From an uncultured Collinsella sp. (GTDB taxonomy: Bacteria > Actinomycetota > Coriobacteriia > Coriobacteriales > Coriobacteriaceae): a DNA stretch of 64,000 nucleotides. The position numbers and the translations under genes were made by a program. The notes beneath the pieces are model-generated. The model was not told the origin of the DNA. It was given only the letters and a program-made list of their open reading frames with translations, and made no database searches. Shown piece by piece: positions 15,472-24,318 of this stretch (position 1 is its first letter; each line of letters begins with the position of its first letter). Where the stretch lies: contig CAUEQD010000010.1 in NCBI GenBank assembly GCA_959019945.1, positions 1 through 64,000 on the forward strand, in the 5' to 3' direction.

Positions 15472-16168
15472 CGAAAACAAGGGCATTCACCCCACGGGGG
15501 TATCGTCGCGCGTGTGGATTGCGCTGGTCGCTCTGTGCGTCGCCAATGTCGTAGCGCACCTCATGGTGATGCCGAGCTTGCCTGCGCAGATTCCCACGCA
15601 CTGGGGCGCGAACGGCGCCGTCGACGGTTGGGGTCCTAGCTGGATGGCCTCCGCGCTCGGCGTGCTGCCTCTGGCGCTTCTCGCAATGTTCTGCGTGGTG
15701 CCGCGCATCGACCCCAAAGGTGAGGCATATCGAACCTCGGGCAAGTTCTACCAGGGCTTCGTAATCGCCTTCACCTTGTTCATGTGCGCTATAAGCTGGC
15801 TGGGAGAGCTTACGGTCTGGGGTGTGGTGCCGGCGGTCGGTTCAGCCAACGTGCTGATTTCCGGTGTTGTCGGTTTGCTGCTCATCGGCGTAGGCAACTA
15901 CTTGCCGCGTGTGAAGCAGAACTATACGCTCGGTATCAAGACGCCTTGGGCGCTTGCCGATCCCGAGAACTGGCGCCGTACGCAGCGCTTTGGCGGTGCC
16001 TGCTTTATGGTGCTGGGTGTTGGCCTCATCGTGATGGGCGTTGCGGGCAGCGCGCTTTCGAGCGAGACCGTTGCCGCAGTTATCGCGGTGTTGGCATTTG
16101 GGTCGGTCGGGGCCGTGTATGTTTACTCGTACCTACTGTGGCGCAAATCGCGGCAGGCTGTTCGCTAA
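15464..16168 (+). CDS. SdpI-family membrane protein (immunity/signal transducer)
   Basis: A 234-residue integral membrane protein with about six hydrophobic segments. The N-terminal part carries MPSLPAQIPTHWGANGAVDGWG, the DUF1648 signature, and the C-terminal part has NYLPRVKQNYTLGIKTPWALADPENWRRTQRFGG in SdpI style (the segment NYTLGIKTPWAL is diagnostic). SdpI confers immunity to the Sdp toxin and sequesters SdpR. No SdpC-like toxin gene is nearby, so it may respond to a foreign peptide or cell-envelope stress. Translation is coupled to the regulator (ATGAATAA overlap). Confidence 0.87.
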   Translation: MNNENKGIHPTGVSSRVWIALVALCVANVVAHLMVMPSLPAQIPTHWGANGAVDGWGPSWMASALGVLPLALLAMFCVVPRIDPKGEAYRTSGKFYQGFVIAFTLFMCAISWLGELTVWGVVPAVGSANVLISGVVGLLLIGVGNYLPRVKQNYTLGIKTPWALADPENWRRTQRFGGACFMVLGVGLIVMGVAGSALSSETVAAVIAVLAFGSVGAVYVYSYLLWRKSRQAVR

Positions 16169-16233
16169 GGTTGCGGAAAACTAGCGTACGCAGTTCATAT
16201 TATGCTTCGGGGGACTTTTCCCAGGTAGTATTA

Positions 16234-16262
16234 GGGGGTGTGGGCAACCATGCCCCTTTTTA
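16234..16262 (+). terminator. Terminator after the SdpI-like gene
   Basis: GGGGTGTG and CATGCCCC arms (with wobble pairs) enclose a short loop and are followed by TTTTTATT. Confidence 0.7.
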
Positions 16263-16348
16263 TTAGAACGCGCGGATTGTCCCCCTTTTGCTTTATCCAA
16301 AACGGAGAGACAAGAGGCTTTCCGCAGGTTGATAAGGAGTAATTGGCA

Positions 16349-18028
16349 GTGGCTGAGTTTATTTACAGCATGTATCAGGCTCGCAAGGCCCATGGCGACA
16401 AGGTGATCCTTGACGATGTGACCCTGAGCTTCTATCCCGGTGCCAAGATCGGCGTCGTGGGCCCCAACGGCATGGGCAAGTCGACCCTGCTCAAAATTAT
16501 GGCCGGCATCGAAGAGGTTTCCAACGGCGATGCCAGGCTTACCCCCGGCTATACCGTGGGCATCCTGCAGCAGGAGCCGCCGCTTGACGACGACAAGACC
16601 GTCATCGAGAACGTGCGTATGGCATTTGGTGACATGATTGCCAAGGTCGATCGCTTTAATAAGATCGGCGAGGAGATGTGCGACCCGGACTGCGACATGG
16701 ACGCCCTTATGGCCGAGATGGGCAAACTCCAAGACGAGATTGACGCCGCCGACGGCTGGGATATCGATTCCAAGCTCGGCCAGGCCATGGACGCCCTTCA
16801 ACTGCCCGATTCCGATATGCCGGTCAATGTGCTCTCCGGTGGCGAGCGCCGTCGCGTGGCCCTGTGCAAGCTACTGCTCGAGGCTCCCGACCTGCTGCTG
16901 CTCGACGAGCCCACGAACCACCTGGACGCCGAGTCGATCTTGTGGCTCGAGCACTTCCTGCACAACTACCAGGGCGCCGTCCTGGCCGTCACACACGACC
17001 GTTACTTCCTGGACAACGTCGCCGAGTGGATCTGCGAGGTCGACCGCGGTCACCTCTATCCCTACAAGGGCAACTACTCCACGTATCTGGAGACCAAGGC
17101 CGCCCGTATCGAGGCCCAGGGCAACCGCGATGCCAAGCTCGCCAAGCGCATGGAGGCCGAGCTCGAGTGGGTGCGCAGCTCGCCGAAGGCCCGTCAGGCC
17201 AAGAACAAGGCCCGTCTGGCCCGTTATGAGGAGATGGAGGCTGAGGCCCGCGCAAGCCAGAAGCTCGACTGGACTGACATCCGCATTCCCGTCGGTCCGC
17301 GTCTGGGCAGCAAGGTCTTGGAGGCCCATCACCTGCACAAGGAGTTCGACGGCCGCGTGCTCATCGACGACCTTTCGTTCACCCTGCCGCGCAACGGCAT
17401 CGTTGGCGTGATCGGACCCAACGGCGTCGGTAAGACCACGCTGTTCAAGACGATCGTGGGCTTGGAGCCTCTGACCTCGGGCGAACTCGAGGTGGGCGAG
17501 ACCGTCAAGATCTCCTACGTCGACCAGAATCGTTCCGGCATCGACCCCGATAAGAACCTGTGGGAGGTCGTCTCGGACGGCCTGGACCACATGATGGTCG
17601 GCGAGACCGAGGTCCCGAGCCGCGCCTATGTGGCAAGCTTTGGCTTTAAGGGCCAGGACCAGCAGAAGCGCGCCGGCGTTCTCTCTGGCGGCGAGCGCAA
17701 CCGTCTGAACCTGGCGCTCACGCTCAAGCAGGGCGGCAACCTGCTGCTTCTCGACGAGCCCACGAACGACCTCGACGTCGAGACGCTGTCCTCGCTCGAA
17801 GCGGCGCTGCTCGAGTTCCCGGGCTGCTCGGTGGTCATTAGCCACGATCGTATGTTCCTGGACCGCGTCGCCACGCACATTCTGGCGTGGGAGGGCACCG
17901 ACGAGAATCCGGGCAACTGGTATTGGTTCGAAGGCAACTTCGAGGCCTATCAGGCCAACCGCATCGAGCGCCTAGGCGAGGACGCAGCCCAGCCGCATCG
18001 TATTCACCGTAAGCTGACGCGCGACTAG
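16349..18028 (+). CDS. ettA: Energy-dependent translational throttle protein EttA (ABC-F)
   Basis: 559 residues with two ABC domains and no membrane part: Walker A GVVGPNGMGKST (about residue 40) and GVIGPNGVGKTT (about 357), signatures LSGGERRRVALCKL and LSGGERNRLNLAL, Walker B LLLLDEPTNHLD and LLLLDEPTNDLD, with the EttA arm and toothpick linker EWVRSSPKARQAKNKARLARY between them. EttA binds the ribosomal E site and adjusts initiation to the energy state. The family begins MAEFIY; here the GTG at 16349 reads VAEFIYSM and has AAGGAG nine bases upstream, better than TTG 16343. Confidence 0.93.
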   Translation: MAEFIYSMYQARKAHGDKVILDDVTLSFYPGAKIGVVGPNGMGKSTLLKIMAGIEEVSNGDARLTPGYTVGILQQEPPLDDDKTVIENVRMAFGDMIAKVDRFNKIGEEMCDPDCDMDALMAEMGKLQDEIDAADGWDIDSKLGQAMDALQLPDSDMPVNVLSGGERRRVALCKLLLEAPDLLLLDEPTNHLDAESILWLEHFLHNYQGAVLAVTHDRYFLDNVAEWICEVDRGHLYPYKGNYSTYLETKAARIEAQGNRDAKLAKRMEAELEWVRSSPKARQAKNKARLARYEEMEAEARASQKLDWTDIRIPVGPRLGSKVLEAHHLHKEFDGRVLIDDLSFTLPRNGIVGVIGPNGVGKTTLFKTIVGLEPLTSGELEVGETVKISYVDQNRSGIDPDKNLWEVVSDGLDHMMVGETEVPSRAYVASFGFKGQDQQKRAGVLSGGERNRLNLALTLKQGGNLLLLDEPTNDLDVETLSSLEAALLEFPGCSVVISHDRMFLDRVATHILAWEGTDENPGNWYWFEGNFEAYQANRIERLGEDAAQPHRIHRKLTRD

Positions 18029-18031
18029 ATC

Positions 18032-18058
18032 GTTACGCGGTTTTCCAAACCGCGTAAC
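18032..18058. repeat. Perfect 12-bp hairpin after ettA
   Basis: GTTACGCGGTTT (18032-18043) and AAACCGCGTAAC (18047-18058) with a 3-base loop, three bases after the stop. It lacks a T run. A closely similar hairpin of the form GTTACG..GTTT/AAAC..CGTAAC lies at 27879-27906. Confidence 0.8.
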
Positions 18059-18071
18059 TGCTCGACGCTGC

Positions 18072-18171
18072 GCGGGTCGCAAGCACCCCATCTTGCCGTT
18101 CAAGCCGTCGCTCGCGTACCGAAGTACGCGTCGCTCCTCTTTCACGGCAACCTGGGGCACTTGCGGCCCGC
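18072..18171. repeat. Nested-hairpin intergenic repeat, copy A
   Basis: A 100-base imperfect palindrome: outer arms GCGGGTCGCAAG (18072-18083) and CTTGCGGCCCGC (18160-18171), then CACCCCATCTTGCCGT against ACGGCAACCTGGGG, and a small inner hairpin GCGTAC/GTACGC. Its core matches, in opposite orientation, the element at 43949-44049, while the outer arms have a different sequence in each copy yet pair in both. Confidence 0.8.
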
Positions 18172-18242
18172 TCGCTGTTGGTTACGCAACATCAACAAAT
18201 AAAAACGGCTCAAATCCTGATTTGGATTTGAGCCGTTTGTCG

Positions 18243-19559
18243 TTACTGCTCGGGTTCTTCGACTTTATCGATGGCCCAGGTGGCTCCGAGGCCTCCGGTG
18301 GTGTTGCGGCGGATGCGCACGGTGACTTCGTGGCGCTCGCCGGCCTGCGTGTAGCGCAGGGGGAAGATTGCGCGGTTTCGCGCGGCCTCGATGGTGCCGC
18401 GTTCGCGGGCGATCCAGTAGTACTCGCCGACGATGCCGAGCGTGTCGGCGCCGTAGGGGAGATAGGTCGACAGCTGGTGTAGCAACGGGCCGGGGCAGAA
18501 GACCTCGGTTGCGAAATCGACGGGGAAGTCCTCGGGGATGGTCGGTGCTGTGGATGCGGGGGCCGGTGCTGCTGCGGGTACCGAAGCCGGTACCGGTGCG
18601 GGAATTTGGTCATAGACAGGTGCGGATGCGGACTCGATGACGGGTGCAGACTCGGGCGCCGGTTCTGGCTTAACTGCGGAATCTGTCGGTTCCACGGAGA
18701 CGGATGTGTCTTCAGTCTCGGTTTTGGCATCGGCTTGCGGGGCGTCCTCCGCCTCGACAGACGGCTTTGCCTCGACCGGTGTGGAGGCCATGGTGGTGAT
18801 GCCGGCGTTTGCGTTCTCGGGGTCATAGACGATCGTGAGCGAGATGGCAGGCTGCAGCGTCTCGGGCTCCGGCGTCGACTCGGTAGCGTCTTGATCAGCG
18901 GGCTCGTCGGACTGATCGTCCTCGGCCTCGTCGCCAAAGACATCGCTGCTTCGGAACGCAGGCGTCTCGCGTTGGTTAGCGACTTCTTCGGTTGTCGACT
19001 TGGGAGCCTCGTCGAGCTCCGCAGTGGCTTCCTGCTCAGATATGACTTCGGGATCGGTCGTGGTGGCGATTTCGGTTTCGGCTTCTGCCGTTACCTCAAT
19101 AGCGACTTCGATCTCTGTCTCGGGCTCGGGTTCCGGCGCGGCTTCAACCATGGTTTCTGGCTCGGAACGCTTAACGTGCTTGGGGCGCACGGCCTTGAGG
19201 TCCTTCTCACCGCGTTTCTTCTTTTTGTAGGACTGCTTGGCGCCCTTGGCAGCCTTGGCAGCCTTGGACTTGTCTTCGCCCTTGGCAAGGGCGGTATCCC
19301 AGGCCTCGTTGGCGATGACGGTGGCATACAGGCGGCCGCCCTTAAAGACGGTCAGCTTAATGCAGTCGTTGAGCTCCTCGAGCAGCTCGCGCGTGGACTC
19401 GAAGCCCAGGTCATAAGCGGTCATGTCGCCAGCAGCGAGCGCCTCCTCGACCTGCGTCATAAACGTTTGCTTGCCGCATCCAATCGCATCGCGCAGCAGG
19501 CGATACAGATAGATGTGGTTGCCCAGCGAAAGCGTGGGCCTAACTATTGTCTTGCTCAT
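18243..19559 (-). CDS. Hypothetical protein with LOTUS-like N-terminus and Glu/Pro/Ala-rich linker
   Basis: 438 residues. Residues about 1-90 form a globular part in which AAGDMTAYDLGFESTRELLE and KLTVFKGGRLYATVI resemble an OST-HTH/LOTUS domain (an RNA-binding winged helix). A lysine-rich strip (QSYKKKKRGEKDLKAVRPKH) leads into about 220 low-complexity residues rich in E, P, A, T and S. The last about 85 residues (from FCPGPLLHQLSTYLPYGAD to ATWAIDKVEE) are again compact. I do not recognise the full architecture. ATG 19559 has AGAGGAG upstream, overlapped by a palindrome at 19572-19587. Confidence 0.75.
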   Translation of the reverse strand: MSKTIVRPTLSLGNHIYLYRLLRDAIGCGKQTFMTQVEEALAAGDMTAYDLGFESTRELLEELNDCIKLTVFKGGRLYATVIANEAWDTALAKGEDKSKAAKAAKGAKQSYKKKKRGEKDLKAVRPKHVKRSEPETMVEAAPEPEPETEIEVAIEVTAEAETEIATTTDPEVISEQEATAELDEAPKSTTEEVANQRETPAFRSSDVFGDEAEDDQSDEPADQDATESTPEPETLQPAISLTIVYDPENANAGITTMASTPVEAKPSVEAEDAPQADAKTETEDTSVSVEPTDSAVKPEPAPESAPVIESASAPVYDQIPAPVPASVPAAAPAPASTAPTIPEDFPVDFATEVFCPGPLLHQLSTYLPYGADTLGIVGEYYWIARERGTIEAARNRAIFPLRYTQAGERHEVTVRIRRNTTGGLGATWAIDKVEEPEQ

Positions 19560-19571
19560 GGCAAATCTCCT

Positions 19572-19587
19572 CTTTACACATGTAAAG
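19572..19587. promoter_or_regulatory. Palindrome next to the start of the 438-residue hypothetical gene
   Basis: CTTTACA-CA-TGTAAAG is a perfect 7-2-7 inverted repeat partly covering the ribosome site of the minus-strand gene starting at 19559. It could be an operator or an RNA hairpin. Confidence 0.5.
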
Positions 19588-19631
19588 CATCTTACCATCG
19601 CATGGCGTTCGCCATGGCGGCACCCAAGGCA

Positions 19632-19665
19632 AACGGGCGCGAACCGCTTTCGATTCGCGCCCGTT
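19632..19665 (-). terminator. Terminator for the surface-protein gene
   Basis: A perfect 12-bp stem AACGGGCGCGAA/TTCGCGCCCGTT (19632-19643 with 19654-19665), downstream of the gene ending at 19700 on the minus strand, with TTT after the stem on that strand. Confidence 0.65.
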
Positions 19666-19699
19666 GTACAGGTTGGTTATCTATGAGAGGCAAATGTGC

Positions 19700-20653
19700 T
19701 TAGTTGCCCGATGCCGTGTCTTGGCTCGAACTGTCAGATGCCGTGCCGGACGCGGTTCCGCTCGAGCTGTTGGTGTTGCTACTGTCTGCTGCACCCGTTC
19801 CCGACGTGGTGTCGCCCGTCTGGCCTCCCGTGTTCGGCTGTGAACCGTCAGTTGTTTGGCTTGAGTTGGTCGTGTCGGACGGCGTGCCACTGTTGGCCGT
19901 AGAGGAATCGGTGCCCTGCGATTGGTTTTGGGTGTTCGAGGACGAATCGGCAGAGGTAGAACTGTCTTGCGTGCTGTCCGCCTGTGCCTGCTGATCCTGC
20001 GACTGGGTGTTGCCATTTGCATCGCTCTCGGTCGTGCGCGACGAAAGGATTGGCTCGGGGCGCTCGCCCAGACCCTCACCGGCGGTGGTTATAAGGATGG
20101 CGCCGGCGCAGGCGATGACCGCGACGATGGCGATGGCGATCGAGAAGACGATGACCTTCTTTTGCGTCTGGCTGCGCTCTGCCGCCGCCTTGGCGCGCAG
20201 GCTGTCGGGAGCGACGCGCGCCGTGGTCGCGCGCCCCGCAATCTGGCGCATCTCCTGCGTAGTCGCGGCGCCGCCCAGGTGCTCCTCGGCATCAAGCTCA
20301 ACGGGTTCATAGGCGCCGGCAGGGTAGTCGTCGGCGGTGTGTGTACCTTTGAGGGCTTCGGCGCTGGCAGAGATAAAGTGGCGGTAGACCTGCGAGGACA
20401 CAACGGTGATGACCGAGCTCACGGCGGCACCAATCACCGAGCCGGCAATGCCGATCTTTGAAGCAAGCGCCACGCTTGTGGCCGCAGCTGCGGCGCCGGC
20501 GATGATCTGGGGAATGGAAATATCATCGAACAGACCTTTTTTAGGCGCGATGGCCATGGTCTGGCCGATGGAGTGGTTCTCGTGCACGCCGTTGTTGAGC
20601 GATGCCGGCGTCATAACGCGCGTGCGCGGCGCGTCAGTGTACTTGGTTGTCAT
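19700..20653 (-). CDS. Membrane-anchored protein with long Ser/Thr/Asn/Gln-rich tail
   Basis: 317 residues. Residues about 45-85 contain a hydrophobic alanine-rich pair of segments (IIAGAAAAATSVALASKIG and GSVIGAAVSSVITVVSS); a second membrane segment (KVIVFSIAIAIVAVIACAGA) lies near residue 180. The last about 110 residues are almost only S, T, D, N, Q and G, probably an exposed, flexible, possibly glycosylated tail. ATG 20653 is preceded by GGGAGGA. No enzymatic domain is recognisable and no LPxTG sorting motif is present. Confidence 0.75.
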   Translation of the reverse strand: MTTKYTDAPRTRVMTPASLNNGVHENHSIGQTMAIAPKKGLFDDISIPQIIAGAAAAATSVALASKIGIAGSVIGAAVSSVITVVSSQVYRHFISASAEALKGTHTADDYPAGAYEPVELDAEEHLGGAATTQEMRQIAGRATTARVAPDSLRAKAAAERSQTQKKVIVFSIAIAIVAVIACAGAILITTAGEGLGERPEPILSSRTTESDANGNTQSQDQQAQADSTQDSSTSADSSSNTQNQSQGTDSSTANSGTPSDTTNSSQTTDGSQPNTGGQTGDTTSGTGAADSSNTNSSSGTASGTASDSSSQDTASGN

Positions 20654-20856
20654 ACGGGGTCCTCCCGGTGTAAATCTGCTTCGTTTCGTGTAGCCATCAG
20701 GGTACCCACCAGATGTGAATCGTACGTGACATTTAACAGATACCATCAACTCATCAATAGCTCACCAAGTTGGTGGGATGCGGTTGCACCCGGCGGTTGA
20801 ACTACAATAGAGCTTGCTAATTGTTGTGAATGGCGTCTACGCACGGGAGCATTCTT

Positions 20857-22836
20857 ATGAATCTTCACCTTTCTCAGTCTGATGGCTTTTTGCGTGTGGC
20901 GGCGGCGTCGCCGCAGATTCGCGTTGCCGATGTCGAGGGCAATGCCGAGGTTGCGCTGGCGGCTGTTCGCGATGCTGCCGAGCGTGGCGTTCGTGCGTTG
21001 GTGTTGCCCGAGCTTAATCTGACCGGCTATACCGCGGCCGATCTGTTCCATAACCGCACACTGCTGCATGCCTGCGAGGCTGCTCTGGTGCATATCCTCG
21101 ACGAGACTCGTGAGCTGCCGATTGTCTTTACCATTGGTCTTCCCGTTGCGGTTGCCGAGAATATCTACAACTGCGCCGCCGTGTGCTGCGCGGGCGAGCT
21201 TTTGGGCCTCACGGCCAAGAAGTATTTGCCCAACTATGGCGAGTTCTATGAGCGCCGTTGGTTCGCTCCGGCGCCCGCGGATCCCGTGTGGGTTGAATTT
21301 GCCGGTCAGGGTCCGGTTCCGCTGGGTTCGGGGCTTGTCTACCGTTGCTGTGATGAGGGCGCCGAGGACCTGGTGCTGGGCGTTGAGGTCTGTGAGGACC
21401 TGTGGGTGCCGGCGCCCCCTTCGACCGAGATGGCGCTTGCCGGTGCGACGGTGATTCTCAACCCGTCGGCCTCTGACGAAATCATCGGTAAGGCAGATTA
21501 CCGCCGCAGCCTTATCTCTAACCAAAGCGCGCGCCTGTACTGCGCTTATGCCTACGCGGACGCGAGTGAGGGCGAGTCCACGACCGACATGGTCTTTGCG
21601 GGGGAGAACCTCGTCTACGAAAACGGCTCCAAGCTCGCCGCGACTAAACTGCTTACCTGCGATATGGCCGTTGCCGACGTTGATCTTGACCGCCTGGTTG
21701 CCGAGCGCCGTCGCTCGACGACGTGGACGCGCGCGGACGATGCGCCGGAGGCCACGATTGTTGAATTTTCGTTTGAGGACGTGCTGGCAGACGAACCTGT
21801 CCTGCGCGATGCGCTCGACATCGACCGTGTCTTCCCCCGCGCACCCTTCGTGCCTGCCGACCATGGTGACCTGGCTGAGCGCTGCGAGACCATCCTCGAC
21901 CTGCAGACCGCGGGCCTCAAGACCCGTCTTGCCCATACGGGTACCAAGGCGGCTGTCATCGGTCTTTCAGGCGGCCTGGACTCCACGCTGGCACTGCTTG
22001 TGACCGTGCGTGCCTTCGATGCGCTGGGGCTGCCGCGCACGGGTATCACGGCGGTCTCCATGCCAGGTTTTGGCACGACGCATCGCACTAAGTCGAATGC
22101 CGAGTCGCTCGCTCGCGACCTAGGCGTGAGCTTCCGCGAAGTCTCGATCCATGCAGCCGTGGAGCAGCATTTTAAGGACATCGAGCACGATCCGGCCGTG
22201 CAGGACGTGACTTACGAGAACAGTCAGGCCCGCGAGCGCACGCAGATTCTGATGGATCTGGCCAACCAGGCTGGCGGTTTTGTCATCGGCACGGGCGACC
22301 TGTCGGAGCTGGCGCTCGGCTGGGCTACCTATAACGGCGACCACATGAGCATGTATGCCGTCAACGCGAGCGTGCCCAAGACGCTTGTGCGCCATCTGGT
22401 GCGCTATGCGGCTGATGTCTTTGGCGGGCGTATTGCCGAGGTCTTGCTCGATATCCTCGATACGCCGGTGTCCCCCGAGCTTCTGCCGCCCACGGGCGAC
22501 GGCGAGATTGCGCAGAAGACCGAGGATTTGGTGGGCCCGTACGAGCTGCACGATTACTTCCTCTACTACATGTTGCGTTTTGGCTTTGAGCCGGGCAAGA
22601 TCTACCGCATGGCGCTCAAGAGCTTCGAGGGCGTCTACGACGTCAAGACCATTCACACGTGGCTACGCACGTTCTACCGTCGCTTCTTTGCCCAGCAGTT
22701 TAAGCGCAGCTGCCTGCCCGATGGCCCCAAGGTGGGCTCGGTCACGCTCAGCCCGCGCGGCGATTGGCGCATGCCGAGTGACGCCAGCTCGCGCCTGTGG
22801 CTCGCCCAGATCGACGCGCTCAATGCAATTGACTAA
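20857..22836 (+). CDS. nadE: Glutamine-dependent NAD+ synthetase
   Basis: 659 residues, two-domain type. The N-terminal nitrilase-like glutaminase shows the Glu (PELNLTGYTAADLFH), Lys (TAKKYLPNYGEFYERRWF) and Cys (GVEVCEDLWVP, about residue 178) of the triad. The C-terminal synthetase has the P-loop GLSGGLDSTLALL (about residue 370), GTGDLSELALGWATYNGDHM and VNASVPKTLVRHLV. It amidates nicotinate adenine dinucleotide to NAD+ using ammonia from glutamine. ATG 20857 follows GGGAG; a further ATG at 20830 lacks a good site. Stands alone between terminators. Confidence 0.95.
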   Translation: MNLHLSQSDGFLRVAAASPQIRVADVEGNAEVALAAVRDAAERGVRALVLPELNLTGYTAADLFHNRTLLHACEAALVHILDETRELPIVFTIGLPVAVAENIYNCAAVCCAGELLGLTAKKYLPNYGEFYERRWFAPAPADPVWVEFAGQGPVPLGSGLVYRCCDEGAEDLVLGVEVCEDLWVPAPPSTEMALAGATVILNPSASDEIIGKADYRRSLISNQSARLYCAYAYADASEGESTTDMVFAGENLVYENGSKLAATKLLTCDMAVADVDLDRLVAERRRSTTWTRADDAPEATIVEFSFEDVLADEPVLRDALDIDRVFPRAPFVPADHGDLAERCETILDLQTAGLKTRLAHTGTKAAVIGLSGGLDSTLALLVTVRAFDALGLPRTGITAVSMPGFGTTHRTKSNAESLARDLGVSFREVSIHAAVEQHFKDIEHDPAVQDVTYENSQARERTQILMDLANQAGGFVIGTGDLSELALGWATYNGDHMSMYAVNASVPKTLVRHLVRYAADVFGGRIAEVLLDILDTPVSPELLPPTGDGEIAQKTEDLVGPYELHDYFLYYMLRFGFEPGKIYRMALKSFEGVYDVKTIHTWLRTFYRRFFAQQFKRSCLPDGPKVGSVTLSPRGDWRMPSDASSRLWLAQIDALNAID

Positions 22837-22903
22837 GGTTGCCAAATTGAACCAAAACAGCGGGTGCAAGCGTTACACTTTTGCAATCTGATGGCCCGTA
22901 TCG

Positions 22904-22934
22904 CGCGGCGCTCTTGTCGGAGCGCCGCGTTTTT
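22904..22934 (+). terminator. Terminator of nadE
   Basis: CGCGGCGCTC (22904-22913) pairs perfectly with GAGCGCCGCG (22920-22929), followed by TTTTT. Confidence 0.9.
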
Positions 22935-22953
22935 CATATCGAAAGGTGGCACC

Positions 22954-24117
22954 ATGCAGGCATCGCAGCGTCTCGACCGCTTTGGCGCGGAGGTCTTCGC
23001 CTCGCTCAACAACAAACTTCTCGCGCTGAAGGCTCAGGGCAAGACCATTTACAACATGAGCGTGGGCACGCCCGACTTTAAGCCGTACGACCATGTGGTC
23101 GAGGCGCTCACGCATGCAGCCCAAGATCCCGAGATGTGGAAGTATGCCCTGCGCGACCTGCCCGAACTCAAACAAGCCGTGTGCGATTACTATGAGCGTC
23201 GCTTTGGTGTCTCCGGCATTACGCCGTCTATGGTGCAGTCGTGCAACGGCACGCAGGAGGGCGTGGGCCATTTGGGCCTGGCCCTGCTCGATCCGGGTGA
23301 CACCATTTTGGTTCCCGATCCGTGCTACCCGGTCTTTGAGGCGGGCGCCAAGATCGCCGATGCCAAGCTCGAGTACTATCCGTTGGTCGCCGAGCATAAT
23401 TACCTGCCCTATGTGGCGGGTATCGATCCCGAGGTGGCCGATCGTGCCAAGTATATGATCGTGTCGCTGCCCGCAAACCCGGTCGGCTCGGTGGGCACGC
23501 CCGAGGTCTACGAGGAGATCATCGCTTTCGCCCGCGAGCACGACCTGCTCATCGTCCATGACAACGCGTACTCCGACATCGTGTTCGACGGCGAGCCGGG
23601 CGGCAGCTTCTTGCAGTATCCCGGTGCGCTTGAGGTGGGCGTGGAGTTCTTCTCGCTTTCCAAGTCGTTTAACGTCACCGGTGCGCGTATCGGCTTTTTG
23701 GTCGGCCGCGAGGACGTGGTCTCTGCCTTTGCCAAGCTGCGCGGCCAGATCGACTTTGGCATGTTCTTCCCGATCCAGAAGGCTGCTATCGCCTGCCTGA
23801 ACGGTCCGCGCGATGAGGTCGAGGCGCAGCGTCTGAAGTACCAGGAGCGCCGCGATGCCCTGTGCGACGGTCTTGAGGGCCTGGGCTGGGAGCGTCCCAA
23901 CGCGCATGGCTCTATGTTTGTGTGGGCCAAGCTTCCCGGTGGTCGCACCGATTCCATGGCGTTTTGCGAGGAGCTCATGGAGAAGGCCGGCGTTGTGGTG
24001 ACGCCGGGCGCGAGCTTTGGTCCTTCGGGCGAGGGGCACGTGCGCATGGCGCTGGTCTTGCCGCCCGACCAGATTGCTTTGGCTGTCGAGGCCATTCGCG
24101 AGGCGGGCCTGTATTAG
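22954..24117 (+). CDS. PLP-dependent class I/II aminotransferase (DapL/PatA-like)
   Basis: 387 residues of fold-type I. TIYNMSVGTPDFKPYDH opens the small domain; PANPVGSVGTPEVYEEI, VHDNAYSDIVFDG and the Schiff-base lysine in SLSKSFNVTGARIGFLVG are all present, followed by HVRMALVLPPDQI with the carboxylate-binding Arg. Family members include LL-diaminopimelate, N-acetyl-diaminopimelate and aspartate aminotransferases; which one is uncertain. Since the window holds an acetyl-type diaminopimelate pathway without its aminotransferase, that role is possible. ATG 22954 lies after AAAGGTGG; the frame is open further upstream through the nadE terminator. Confidence 0.85.
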   Translation: MQASQRLDRFGAEVFASLNNKLLALKAQGKTIYNMSVGTPDFKPYDHVVEALTHAAQDPEMWKYALRDLPELKQAVCDYYERRFGVSGITPSMVQSCNGTQEGVGHLGLALLDPGDTILVPDPCYPVFEAGAKIADAKLEYYPLVAEHNYLPYVAGIDPEVADRAKYMIVSLPANPVGSVGTPEVYEEIIAFAREHDLLIVHDNAYSDIVFDGEPGGSFLQYPGALEVGVEFFSLSKSFNVTGARIGFLVGREDVVSAFAKLRGQIDFGMFFPIQKAAIACLNGPRDEVEAQRLKYQERRDALCDGLEGLGWERPNAHGSMFVWAKLPGGRTDSMAFCEELMEKAGVVVTPGASFGPSGEGHVRMALVLPPDQIALAVEAIREAGLY

Positions 24118-24260
24118 AAAGGTATTTCGGCTCGTCAATAGCTCGAAACCGATTTCGTGCAGTTATTTTACGATTTCTGCAAACAATTTCGGTAAACGGT
24201 CGATTTTTGGCTGCGAATAGGAGCATAATCAAAGTCCCGATTGGATGTATTGGGATTACG

Positions 24261-24293
24261 GCAAGCCGCTCGGGTCGTTCCCGGGCGGCTTGC
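24261..24293 (+). terminator. Leader hairpin upstream of ldh
   Basis: A 14-bp stem (24261-24274 with 24280-24293, one G-T pair) 26 bases before the ldh start. It has no T run, so it may be an aminotransferase terminator or a leader stem that stabilises or regulates ldh mRNA. Confidence 0.5.
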
Positions 24294-24318
24294 TTGTGGA
24301 GAGAGATGGGAGTTTCTA

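Noticed and set aside
18032..18058. Treating short repeated hairpins as a CRISPR array
   Set aside because: No regularly spaced direct repeats with variable spacers and no cas genes anywhere in the window.
24118..24318. A Rex-type redox operator before ldh
   Set aside because: No TTGTGAA-N4-TTCACAA-like sequence is present; only a leader hairpin was found.
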